This document shows positions 7,859 to 16,409 of a stretch of 36,114 nucleotides of DNA, in pieces. Source of the stretch: an uncultured Aureispira sp. Lineage in GTDB: Bacteria > Bacteroidota > Bacteroidia > Chitinophagales > Saprospiraceae. The stretch spans positions 1 through 36,114 of the forward strand of contig CALDEP010000311.1 in assembly GCA_937942475.1 (NCBI GenBank), given 5' to 3'. The notes under the pieces are model-generated. The model was not told the origin of the DNA, ran no database searches, and worked only from the letters and a program-made list of their open reading frames with translations. Each line of letters starts with the position of its first letter. The stretch's first letter is position 1. The translations under genes were made by a program, and so were the position numbers.

Positions 7859-10800
7859 ATGAATATGAAATTTACCTTTTTAGTTTTTGTACTGCTGTTT
7901 TTCGAGGCTATGAATAGCCACGCACAGCTTAATACTTCAGGATATCGAGTCGATCAATCCTGTGATAATGTGGAAGTTTGTCAAGGCTCTGCTGATGGAA
8001 CGTATACCATCACCGCAAAAACTTCGACTTTAAATAACTTTCAGATAAGTTTGGCAATGCCTCCAGGCATTTCCTATGTAGCAGGTTCTGCTAGTGTATT
8101 AGGCGTCATATATACCGTTACAGAAGTAAATATTAGTGATTTGCGTAATCCCGTTTTTGCGATTAATAATGGAGGTGTTCCCGCTAATTTATGGGGCGTG
8201 GGAGATCAAGTTGTTTTTACAGTTGCTCGTATTGCATCTTGCCCTTCAGTTGCACATGCCTTGGGCGGAAATGCATTTAAAGATAGCATTGCCATCAATT
8301 ATGAAGATAATAATGTTGCAGAAAATGGAGCAGACAATGATACCACTTATGGTACTTATAACATTGATTATGCTTCGCTAAGTATCTTGGCAATATTAAA
8401 TGCAAACACGACACTAAACACAACTGAAACTAGAAATATAACCGTTCGTCAAGGAGGAAATAGTTGTATTCAACAGTTTCAGCACTTTGTCGTTGTTGGA
8501 AGAGATATTAGTAATTATCAACTTAGTTTTGGAGCTACCAACCTAACACCAGTTAGTACCGTAGCGAATGCTGGAAATACAGCAGATACCTTGTTTTATG
8601 CGGTTGATCTTAGTAATGCGCCTTATTTAGGAGCGGTAGGAAATGGAGATAACTGTTTTGATAATGGAGAAGACATTATTTTCACGGAAAGCTTTTTTGC
8701 AACAGCCTGTAATAATGTAACGATTATGCATCATGCTCGATGGGGCTGTACGGCTTTCGAATATTGCCAATCGGCTATTCCTCAAATAGGACCAATTACA
8801 TTTATAGGAGGAGCGCCAGCCGTTGCTTTAGCTGTCGTAAGTGGCTCAACTGCGCCAGAACTTTGTGATACCATGACGCATACCATTCGAATTACCAATA
8901 CCTCCAGTCCGACCAATCCAGTAGGGGGTTCCATCGCTTATGATGTCGCTGTTATATTTGGTTTAGGTTCTAACAACGGGCCATTAGCGACGCCTGCTGT
9001 GAATACCTTATGGGGCTCTAATCGGAACGACACTAGGTACTGGGGAAACTTTAGTATCGGAACGAATGCGATTAGTGATTCTGCTTTAGCTTATTATAAT
9101 AATGCTGGAAATAATGCGGGTCTAGGAACGGCTTCTTTTTTGATTCAAGATAGACTCACCTTTGATCCTGACGGACCAGGCGGTTTGGAAGATCTAGATA
9201 ATGATGGCTTTTTTGACGACTTAGCTCCTGGAGCTTCCTTTGAGATATCTTTTGATTATTGGTTATCAATTCGAGATAATTGTGGCACTAGTAATTATTA
9301 CAATTATATGAGTTGGGAACACAAGTACTTTGATGTTTCCTTCAAAGACCAATGTTTACAAGAAAGAACTCCTGTACGTAGAGATTTGGGATACAGAAAC
9401 ATCATTCGTAATTATTTGAACAGTACTTTTATAGCGACGCCATCAGATGTTTTTGATGGTCAGGATTTTGTGGTAGGAATTATGCCTCATTTTTATAATA
9501 ATGGCTACCTGTGTCGAGGAGAAAGTATGTTTGCTGGATCACAAGCAAAATGGTCGATCAGTCTTACCTTACCAACGGGGGTAGATACATATAATATGAT
9601 GAGTACGATTGCCAATTTGGATAGTGAGTTTTCGGCTTATAATCCAACCGTTACAAAAGTGGGTAATGTAGTCACCTATACCTTAGATCGATATACCTAT
9701 GATACCCTGCATTTTTCACTTAGTTTTGATTGTCTTACCTATACGGACTCTACAGTGTTAAGTATTCCTTATACGACTCATTATTTTTGTGGAACGCCAG
9801 GAGACACCTGTTTTTATAGAGAAATACATTGTGGGACACTAACGAACATGTTAACCCATTGTCCTACCAATTGTAATGGACCTTTAATTTATGAATTTGA
9901 TGCCAGTCGAACGACACCAGGGTATACCGATGCCACACGAACAACATTGGTTACTTTAGATCCTGCGATTCATAAAACCAAGTTTTACAATCCTTATGAT
10001 ACCATGCTGGTACAAGCACATGCTTATATCAAGGATACTGCTGTAGGAAATCTTTTTTTAACGTTAAATTTAACTCCTAGTAGTGGTGGTACGGATTTCC
10101 TCACCTTTGTGGGCGGTGAAATCCTAATTAATGACATCTCGTCAGGAATGGGGTATCAAAGCTTCATATTGGATGGTATGCCCCTTAACCTTACTAGTGT
10201 TGGAGGACAGAATTACCAGTACACAATGGATTTATCACGCTATAAAGATTCTATAGGTGGTACTTATCTATTTGGAGGAGAAAGTGGTTCTAATGTCTAT
10301 ACCGTTGATACCGTTTTGGTAAAAGCTCAATTTGTAGTAGGAGAAAACTTTGCAAGATCAAGCCCTCATTCTATCAATCCCTTTAGAGCTAATTTTTCTA
10401 CCTTATTAAGCAATGGAACCGTAATGGCTTGTGATAGTTTAGGCGATATTGGTCAGTATGAAAGAATTAGTTTTGGATGGGGAGCCAATGGAACCTACAC
10501 CTTTACGCATTGTAATGAAGTGACACCACTTATTTATTTTACACACAGTGCCTTTACTGGAGATGATCATCCAAATGAATACAGACCACCATCTCATTGG
10601 GATTCGGTGACCTTCGTAATTCCTAACTATAGATATACCGGAACTCAATTCTCTTGGAGTAATGCTCCTGGATTCACCATTTTGCCAAATAGAGTTAGAG
10701 GGGATACCGTTACTATGTACCGACCAGCGACAGGATATAGTGACCGAGATAAAAGAGGAACCTATTATCCTCCTTTTAGAGCAAACATTATGGGGAATTG

Positions 10801-13147
10801 TGAAACACCAACGATTCAGACCATGCGAGCTTGGAATTATTACAAAGAATTTGCTTATCATCCCGATTCTACGGTACATCAAAATAGGTCCAATGTGACG
10901 ACCGCATCGCTTCGGTTTATACCACCTACTTGGTCTTTCCAAGCACTTACCCCCTCTGTAAATGGTACACAGGATACTGTTTCTTGGGATATTGAATTGT
11001 GTAACACAACTAGTAATGCAGATATAGCCTTCAACTGGTTAACCATACCAGCGCATCCTGATATTAAAATTGAAGCGATTTACAATGTTTCAACAGGGGT
11101 AGAAGTAGCCGTTACCTACACAGAATCAAATGATTCGATTATTGTAGAGTTAGGAGCTGCTAATAGAAACTCTTGTCAAGAATACCGATTGTACGCTACT
11201 TATAACAGTTGTTCTAACCAAGCGATTAGCCTTAATCATGGTTGGGATTGTGTTTCGTATCCAGCCGATTATGAGGCCGTCACTAGTGCTTGTTATAGAA
11301 CGGTTGACTTGCTTTTGGAGCCTCGTCCGTCAGAGGTGCAGGTGAATATCCTTGCACAACCTATCACACCTCAAAATTTGTGTATAGACACCACTTATGT
11401 TATAGAAATAAGTAGTGCACAGTTGGCAGATTTGAGAAACCCTGTACTAGATATTAGAGGCGTAACAGGAGTGTCTTTCACTAATGTACGAGTAGAATAT
11501 CCAAGAGGTTCTGGAAATATAGAGCTTTTGACGCCAACAATAGCTGCAAATGTAGCAAATATCAACCTTTTTGATCATACAGAAATCGCTGCTATTAATA
11601 ATAGTATAAGAGGAACAGGCAATGCTTCAGCAAGTGACGAACGATTTGTTACAGTTTCTTTGGATGTGCAATTTACTTGTGACTTTTCGCCCAATTCATC
11701 CATGTCTTTTTCTGTTCGAGGCTTTCAACCTTGTGGAAACCCTGCGATAGGGAATGCCGTAAGAGTAAAGACCAATCAAATAGAAATAGATGGAGCAGTA
11801 GCACCTTACAATGCTTATACCGGAACAACGGTCTTACCTAGTCCTATTGTCGTTCAAGATTGTGCCGCAATGACAACGATTAGAATACAAACGACGATTA
11901 TTGGGGATACAACAACGGCTAATGATACCACAGAGGTATTTTTACCTTTGGGAACAACATACGTTCCTGGAACGTATAGCTGTGCTAGTAGTTCTTGTCC
12001 AACAGGAGTTGTTTTAGATACTATAAATGGAAGACCAAGATTAGTTTTTCCTTATCCTTCAGGGATTACATCAGGCTCTACTTTAGACTATACCTTTGGT
12101 ATTGTTGGTTCTACTGGCTTTTGTTCTGATAATGAAGAATTAGAAGTCAATAGTTATGTAATTGCGGGCAATATAAACTGTTTAGGTGTGCCCTGTGGTC
12201 CTGTTAAAATCATAACAGGGGAAGCCGACGAGATCGCCATTATTGAAAAACCAGATTTAGTGATTACGAACCTCAGTGGTCGTTCCTTTAGTAATGGTTC
12301 AACGCAATCTTATTCTGTCTTGCAAGAAATTACTAATAATGGATTGAACGCACCAGCAGGTACCACGATTGGCTATTATTGTGTCGATGGGGCAGGGAAT
12401 CCTATTGGATCAGAAATTGGAAACGCTACGCTTCCGATGCCAATTGCGAGTGGTCAAACGGTACAAGCCGCAACAAACTTTGTGGTTAATGTTTCTTATC
12501 CTTGTGTGAATACCAGCAGCTTGGCGGCGATTATAAATCCTAGTAGTACACAGTGTATTTGTGCTCAATCAGTAACTAGTTATTCTAGTTTGTTATTACC
12601 CTTACAATTTATGTCTTTTGAGGCGGAGCTGATTGAAGGAAAAGATGGGCTGCTTACTTGGGTTACAGAAGAAGAAAATAACAACGTGACCTTCGAATTA
12701 GAAAGAGCAATATCGAATAGAAACAATGGATTGACCTATGAGCGCATTGCTACCGTCAATGGAAGCAGCGCAAAGGAATATACATACCTTCAGCCTAATT
12801 TGATTAGTGGAACGCACTATTTCCGTATTAAGACAATTGATATAGATGGAACGGTTACTTATAGTGCTGTTAAAGCCTTAGTCGTGAAACCTAAAGACTA
12901 CGTTATCGCAGTTTATCCAAATCCTTCTGAAGGAACGGTCTGGATTGATATTACAGATAATGTTCGTTCGGAAAAGATAGATATTGAGGTATTTAATAGC
13001 ATTGGTCAAAAAGTATATACGCACACTACCAATACTGAAACAAAAATTGAATTAGATTTAAGGCATTTGCCAAACGGTAGTTATATAGTAAAAATGAGTA
13101 GTACTTCTATTCACAAAAATATAAAGCTAACGATTGCAAAATCTTAA
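7859..13147 (+). CDS. Giant T9SS-secreted surface protein with C-terminal sorting domain
   Basis: This 1762-residue protein has a signal peptide ending near NSHAQ (about residue 23). The body is β-rich, full of N, T, S and G, with many spaced Cys and DUF11-like phrases such as MPPGISYVAGSASV (near residue 70) and LPLGTTYVPGTYSC. A Ca-binding-like acidic stretch (FDPDGPGG...DLDNDGFFDD) starts at residue 435, and a CARDB-like domain starts near 1465 (PDLVITNLSGRS). The region near 1585-1675 (LQFMSFEAE...LTWVTEEENNN) is the domain often found just before the T9SS signal. The last ~80 residues form a type A sorting domain with YPNP at 1686-1689, IGQKVYTH, LPNGSYIVKM and a basic tail. It should be exported by Sec, moved out by T9SS and anchored or released. 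Adhesin or surface fibre is a guess; no enzyme domain was recognised. Confidence 0.9.
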   Translation: MNMKFTFLVFVLLFFEAMNSHAQLNTSGYRVDQSCDNVEVCQGSADGTYTITAKTSTLNNFQISLAMPPGISYVAGSASVLGVIYTVTEVNISDLRNPVFAINNGGVPANLWGVGDQVVFTVARIASCPSVAHALGGNAFKDSIAINYEDNNVAENGADNDTTYGTYNIDYASLSILAILNANTTLNTTETRNITVRQGGNSCIQQFQHFVVVGRDISNYQLSFGATNLTPVSTVANAGNTADTLFYAVDLSNAPYLGAVGNGDNCFDNGEDIIFTESFFATACNNVTIMHHARWGCTAFEYCQSAIPQIGPITFIGGAPAVALAVVSGSTAPELCDTMTHTIRITNTSSPTNPVGGSIAYDVAVIFGLGSNNGPLATPAVNTLWGSNRNDTRYWGNFSIGTNAISDSALAYYNNAGNNAGLGTASFLIQDRLTFDPDGPGGLEDLDNDGFFDDLAPGASFEISFDYWLSIRDNCGTSNYYNYMSWEHKYFDVSFKDQCLQERTPVRRDLGYRNIIRNYLNSTFIATPSDVFDGQDFVVGIMPHFYNNGYLCRGESMFAGSQAKWSISLTLPTGVDTYNMMSTIANLDSEFSAYNPTVTKVGNVVTYTLDRYTYDTLHFSLSFDCLTYTDSTVLSIPYTTHYFCGTPGDTCFYREIHCGTLTNMLTHCPTNCNGPLIYEFDASRTTPGYTDATRTTLVTLDPAIHKTKFYNPYDTMLVQAHAYIKDTAVGNLFLTLNLTPSSGGTDFLTFVGGEILINDISSGMGYQSFILDGMPLNLTSVGGQNYQYTMDLSRYKDSIGGTYLFGGESGSNVYTVDTVLVKAQFVVGENFARSSPHSINPFRANFSTLLSNGTVMACDSLGDIGQYERISFGWGANGTYTFTHCNEVTPLIYFTHSAFTGDDHPNEYRPPSHWDSVTFVIPNYRYTGTQFSWSNAPGFTILPNRVRGDTVTMYRPATGYSDRDKRGTYYPPFRANIMGNCETPTIQTMRAWNYYKEFAYHPDSTVHQNRSNVTTASLRFIPPTWSFQALTPSVNGTQDTVSWDIELCNTTSNADIAFNWLTIPAHPDIKIEAIYNVSTGVEVAVTYTESNDSIIVELGAANRNSCQEYRLYATYNSCSNQAISLNHGWDCVSYPADYEAVTSACYRTVDLLLEPRPSEVQVNILAQPITPQNLCIDTTYVIEISSAQLADLRNPVLDIRGVTGVSFTNVRVEYPRGSGNIELLTPTIAANVANINLFDHTEIAAINNSIRGTGNASASDERFVTVSLDVQFTCDFSPNSSMSFSVRGFQPCGNPAIGNAVRVKTNQIEIDGAVAPYNAYTGTTVLPSPIVVQDCAAMTTIRIQTTIIGDTTTANDTTEVFLPLGTTYVPGTYSCASSSCPTGVVLDTINGRPRLVFPYPSGITSGSTLDYTFGIVGSTGFCSDNEELEVNSYVIAGNINCLGVPCGPVKIITGEADEIAIIEKPDLVITNLSGRSFSNGSTQSYSVLQEITNNGLNAPAGTTIGYYCVDGAGNPIGSEIGNATLPMPIASGQTVQAATNFVVNVSYPCVNTSSLAAIINPSSTQCICAQSVTSYSSLLLPLQFMSFEAELIEGKDGLLTWVTEEENNNVTFELERAISNRNNGLTYERIATVNGSSAKEYTYLQPNLISGTHYFRIKTIDIDGTVTYSAVKALVVKPKDYVIAVYPNPSEGTVWIDITDNVRSEKIDIEVFNSIGQKVYTHTTNTETKIELDLRHLPNGSYIVKMSSTSIHKNIKLTIAKS

Positions 13148-13201
13148 TTAAAGAGATGAAAAATTAATGTTCCTGTATAAACTTGTTCTGAATGTTGAAT
13201 G

Positions 13202-13273
13202 CTTAATTTTTAATGTTGAATGCTTTATAATAGAATTAGCATTCAACATTAAGCATTCAACATTAAAAATTAA
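13202..13273. repeat. AT-rich nested inverted repeat, family 2 copy A
   Basis: A perfect 23-nt inverted repeat has arms 13203-13225 and 13251-13273, built from the unit AATGTTGAATGC. The unit appears twice on the left (from 13191) and twice, inverted, on the right, so alternative foldings are possible. Bases 13202-13229 are identical to 19717-19744 in another intergenic region. It lies 55 bp after the T9SS gene stop codon and may also help end that transcript, but lacks a GC-rich stem. Confidence 0.8.
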
Positions 13274-13399
13274 AACAAAGGTTCAAGAAGCAAATTTCGG
13301 GTTCTCAATAGGAATAAAAAAATCTGTATAACATGGGGTAATTAAACAAACTCCTTAGGAGTAGAATGATGTCTTATTATTTTGAGAGTCAAGGTAGGA

Positions 13400-13452
13400 G
13401 GTTTTAAACCCTTTTTTTACTTTGACTATCAAAATGATAGGGCATTTTTTTT
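13400..13452 (+). terminator. Two terminator-like hairpins downstream of the T9SS gene
   Basis: GGTTTTAAACC (13400-13410) is followed directly by CTTTTTTT. A second stem, CTATC-AAAAT-GATAG (13426-13440), is followed by GGC and a run of T (13444-13452). Both have T-runs on the plus-strand side, fitting termination of plus-strand transcription before the convergent gene that ends at 13462. Stems are short, so strength is uncertain. Confidence 0.45.
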
Positions 13453-13461
13453 GTTGGAGCC

Positions 13462-14142
13462 TTACTTTCTGAGAGGACTTAATTTTTGACGAATAAGCAT
13501 GTGTTTATCAACGTCTACCTGCCAAGTTTGTCCTTGCAAGTACGCTAAACTGAGTTTTAGATAAGGCAAGGTGCTCTTAAAAGGCGATTGGACATTTCTA
13601 TTAGAATAAAGAGGATGTGGATGAATGGTAAGTTCTACCGTCATGGTTTCAGCCGCTAATTGCTTTGCAGATAAATCGGATGCTGTAGGCAGAATGGTTA
13701 ATTTCATTTGAACGGGACTATTCATCTTTCCTAAAAAATTAAATTTATTCAATTTTTTAGGGTCAGGATATCCTCCATGTGTTTTTGCAAAAAAAGCAAG
13801 CTTTTTATTTGCTTTTTTAAAATCAAAATCCCAATACGTACTTAAACGAATTCCTTTTGTTCCAACAGCATTAAGATTTAATTTTTTGACTTTAGGTAAG
13901 CTACTTTTTGGTGGTAATTTGACCACTCCAATTGCTTTTAAACGCTGAAATGTTTCTTCCTTATAAAGGTAGACTTCCTCTCCTTTTGCATTGGTATAAA
14001 TAGAGTCTACGATAAATTCAAAGACTCGACCATCATCGTGAATCTCAATATTTGTCCTTATGCAATGACAAGGATTATCTTGTGCAGAAAGCTTAAAAAT
14101 TAGGCTTAATCCTATTAATATAGATAAAAAAAATCGTAGCAT
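13462..14142 (-). CDS. Exported protein of unknown function
   Basis: 226 residues with a clear signal peptide (MLRFFLSILIGLSLIFKLSA, then QDNPCHC). The mature part starts with a CHC pair and is basic with mixed β-strand character; I recognise no domain. The body includes GVVKLPPKSSLPKV and LSTYWDFDFKKANKK. The gene starts 49 bp downstream of the C15-like gene on the same strand, so the two are probably co-transcribed. A small exported product behind a large low-complexity enzyme-like protein could be a periplasmic immunity protein, but that rests only on position. No lipobox is evident. Confidence 0.78.
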   Translation of the reverse strand: MLRFFLSILIGLSLIFKLSAQDNPCHCIRTNIEIHDDGRVFEFIVDSIYTNAKGEEVYLYKEETFQRLKAIGVVKLPPKSSLPKVKKLNLNAVGTKGIRLSTYWDFDFKKANKKLAFFAKTHGGYPDPKKLNKFNFLGKMNSPVQMKLTILPTASDLSAKQLAAETMTVELTIHPHPLYSNRNVQSPFKSTLPYLKLSLAYLQGQTWQVDVDKHMLIRQKLSPLRK

Positions 14143-14191
14143 TTTGGCTTGCTTTTTATTTGCAATAATTTAGCTTTCAAGTAGTTGGTGG

Positions 14192-15889
14192 TTAGTTGCC
14201 AATAGGTTTTTTGCTTTTGCCTAAAGTCTTAACAACACGAGCAATTAATTTTTCCATATCAGCCATAAATGCTTTTTTATTAGTAGCATCTTTAATATGC
14301 AAATGCCCTTGTGGCATATCTTTGGTCATATCACTAGCTGTTCTCATTTTAGAAACACGATAGTGAATTTCATTGGATAAATAGCTTCCTCCTGATCCTT
14401 CAGTGGGGGTTCCCGATTCTTTTACTTTTTCCAAGCTATTAACCTGCTTGTCAGAATTCCAAGGGGTTCCTTTACTGTCTTTATCTCCAGGGTACTTTTC
14501 TTCATTGCTATTGTCCTTGTCTGTAGCCCAAGTTTGATTGTAAAAATAGCGTTGATCTTTTTTTTCTGGTTCGCCGTCGAGAATTTCTTTATAAGGCAAT
14601 GAAGATTCATAGAAGTCATCTCCATCCTCTACTATTTTTCCCGTTTGGGAGACCTCGTTATTATCATCCCCTCCACCTCTTACATTGGCAGAAAATCGAT
14701 CAATATCAATGTTTTTTGAGAGGTGGGTTTGACTAACCGTAATAATAGCATCAATATCGTCCATTTTTGTGCCAAAGAATTTTTCAACAAGTCCCTTGTC
14801 AAAATCCTCATAACGAACAGGGAAAACAGCGGTTTGTATTTCAGCATTGCCGACCATTTTGTTATCAAAATTTAAAGCTACAATACCAGATGGATTGGTC
14901 TCTGCCCCTTGAAAAGGATCAAAACCAGTAAGTAAAATTTTCTTTTCAGACTTTTCGTCAAACTCAGCCGATGTCATTCCTCTAGAGGCTTCTTCTAAGG
15001 TCTCAATATATTTATCTAGTGCCTCTTTTTTTATTGTTTTTAGCAAGGGATTTGAGCTTTTCTTTAAGCTAATACGCATTTTTAGCCGAGCTTTATAAAC
15101 AGCTTGGTCGTTCCAGTTATCTGTGTCCTGTTCTTTTTCAGTAGAAGCTTGAACTTTAGCTTTTGCATGGTCCCATATTGCTAAACCATGTTTTTTGATT
15201 ATTTCTGAAAGTTCTTCTTTGGAAGCCGCTTTTTTTATTTCCTTTTTAAATAGGGCACATTGAGCATCTATTAGCTTATCAGTTGTTTTGCTCACCTGAC
15301 CATATTTTTTTTCTTCATTCGTTAAAGAATGTTTTTCTTTTGAGTCCATTAATTTGGCATTAGAAGCCGCTTTTTTAAGATAAAAATCGCCTCGATCACT
15401 AACATCTTTACGAACTTTATTTCCACGCATTTCTTTAATGGCCAAACGGCAGGCCGATAATATATCCTCCTCTGTATAAGAATTTTCTAATTCCGAATTG
15501 TTAAATGTTGCCTTCCATTGCTGGTATTCACTAGTAGCTTGAATGGCTGCATCACTGATCTTTTCAGAAGCGTGTTCGGGATTATCATTCACAAAATCTT
15601 GTAAAGAACTTGGTGGAGTCTCCTGCTTTTCTGAGCTAGCAAGATCTTGTTGCTGACTCATCTGTGAAGTATCGTGGGTAGTAGCATTATCTTGTAGTTG
15701 CTGTAATGCCACCGTTTCTTTACTACTATCTGCCGATTCTTGGAGTTTTTTAGCTTCAAGCGCTTCAGAGCTATTATCAACAAAGTTATTAGAGGTGTTG
15801 CCTAATTGTCCTTGTTCGTTTTGTGAAACTTGATTAACCGATTGTGATGGTAGGTGATCTGTTTCTTTAGAAGAGGTACTATTTTCCAT
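14192..15889 (-). CDS. Protein with Ser/Gln-rich N-terminus and C15 (pyroglutamyl peptidase I-like) C-terminal domain, catalytic residues altered
   Basis: 565 residues without a signal peptide. Residues 1-125 are low complexity (S, Q, N, E, T). Residues 126-310 are Lys/Glu-rich and largely helical. From 316 the chain resembles peptidase C15: KKILLTGFDPFQGAETNPSG (316-335), AVFPVRYEDF (354-363), DAIITVSQTHLSKNIDIDRF (380-399) and HLHI (529-532). The family triad is Glu-Cys-His. The Glu position reads Asp397 (IDIDRF versus TPERVA), the Cys position reads Ser505 (GGSYLSNEIHY versus AGTFVCNHVMY), and His531 is kept. A charged insertion of about 60 residues lies at 437-497. The domain is therefore either inactive or uses Ser. 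The disordered N-terminus resembles secreted cargo or effectors; that is inference. It heads a two-gene operon with the exported protein downstream. Confidence 0.8.
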   Translation of the reverse strand: MENSTSSKETDHLPSQSVNQVSQNEQGQLGNTSNNFVDNSSEALEAKKLQESADSSKETVALQQLQDNATTHDTSQMSQQQDLASSEKQETPPSSLQDFVNDNPEHASEKISDAAIQATSEYQQWKATFNNSELENSYTEEDILSACRLAIKEMRGNKVRKDVSDRGDFYLKKAASNAKLMDSKEKHSLTNEEKKYGQVSKTTDKLIDAQCALFKKEIKKAASKEELSEIIKKHGLAIWDHAKAKVQASTEKEQDTDNWNDQAVYKARLKMRISLKKSSNPLLKTIKKEALDKYIETLEEASRGMTSAEFDEKSEKKILLTGFDPFQGAETNPSGIVALNFDNKMVGNAEIQTAVFPVRYEDFDKGLVEKFFGTKMDDIDAIITVSQTHLSKNIDIDRFSANVRGGGDDNNEVSQTGKIVEDGDDFYESSLPYKEILDGEPEKKDQRYFYNQTWATDKDNSNEEKYPGDKDSKGTPWNSDKQVNSLEKVKESGTPTEGSGGSYLSNEIHYRVSKMRTASDMTKDMPQGHLHIKDATNKKAFMADMEKLIARVVKTLGKSKKPIGN

Positions 15890-16161
15890 GTTTTCTTAAA
15901 GCGCTTTTATTGTTATATAAATCTTAAGCAGGTAATCGTAGAACTACTTGCTAAATATAGCCTATTAGAATCATTTTTTTTATTTTATAAATATAAAATA
16001 ATTTAATAGGCAAGAAATTGTTGTTGAAGTTGCTTAGGATGAAGTAATCATCAACTATGAATTATAAACAGCTTTATTGATTGCTTTGCAATATGGTCGT
16101 TGTTTTTTGTTTGATAAACTTGAAGCCCTTTTTCATAAACGAACTCAAAATCTCTAGGAAG
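15890..16161. other. Intergenic stretch with no assignable gene
   Basis: AT-rich sequence upstream of the C15-like gene, presumably including its promoter on the minus strand, although I found no TAnnTTTG match there. It contains a run of T and A at 15976-16010. Nothing else stands out before the hairpin that starts at 16162. Confidence 0.4.
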
Positions 16162-16203
16162 CAATAGACTTTATCACGAATTAATTTGTAATAAAGTCTA
16201 TTG
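16162..16203 (+). ncRNA. Hairpin upstream of an orphan terminator, possible small RNA 3' part
   Basis: A perfect 13-bp inverted repeat, CAATAGACTTTAT at 16162-16174 and its complement at 16191-16203, with a 16-nt loop. It is followed 18 bp later by a strong intrinsic terminator (16222-16262). No coding gene ends here in either direction, so the pair looks like the 3' end of a small transcript. I could not find a convincing promoter for it, so the strand and even the existence of a transcript are inferred. Confidence 0.3.
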
Positions 16204-16221
16204 AAAGAGTTACGCTTAAAG

Positions 16222-16262
16222 AAAAAAAAGCGGAATCAATTGGATAGATTCCGCTTTTTTTC
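16222..16262. terminator. Strong bidirectional intrinsic terminator not following any gene
   Basis: Stem GCGGAATC (16230-16237) and GATTCCGC (16247-16254) with a 9-nt loop, flanked by eight A on the left and seven T on the right, so it can end transcripts from both strands. It sits between the divergent C15-like gene (start 15889) and the ppiD-like gene (start 16410) and immediately before the likely ppiD promoter. It may insulate ppiD or end a small RNA. Confidence 0.85.
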
Positions 16263-16273
16263 ATAAAAAAATG

Positions 16274-16281
16274 TATTTTTG
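16274..16281 (+). promoter_or_regulatory. Bacteroidota -7 promoter element of the ppiD-like gene
   Basis: TATTTTTG is an exact match to the Bacteroidota -7 consensus TAnnTTTG. The nearest TTG for a -33 element (16240-16242) is about 31 nt upstream, farther than the usual 19-21, so only half the promoter is convincing. It would give a leader of about 120 nt, which includes a small GCGTTA/TAACGC stem (16360-16381). Confidence 0.5.
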
Positions 16282-16409
16282 TGCCGTTTCCCTTTTTGGA
16301 AAAGAGTATTCTATACAAAAGGGAGTGAGTTAAATCAATATTAATAAGAATAATAAAAGGCGTTAATAACAACTCTAACGCTTGAAACAAGGTAAAATAC
16401 AGATAAAAG

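Noticed and set aside
10439-10942. Minus-strand open frame of 167 codons inside the T9SS gene
   Set aside because: Fully antisense to a well-supported coding region with clear domain structure; no domain of its own.
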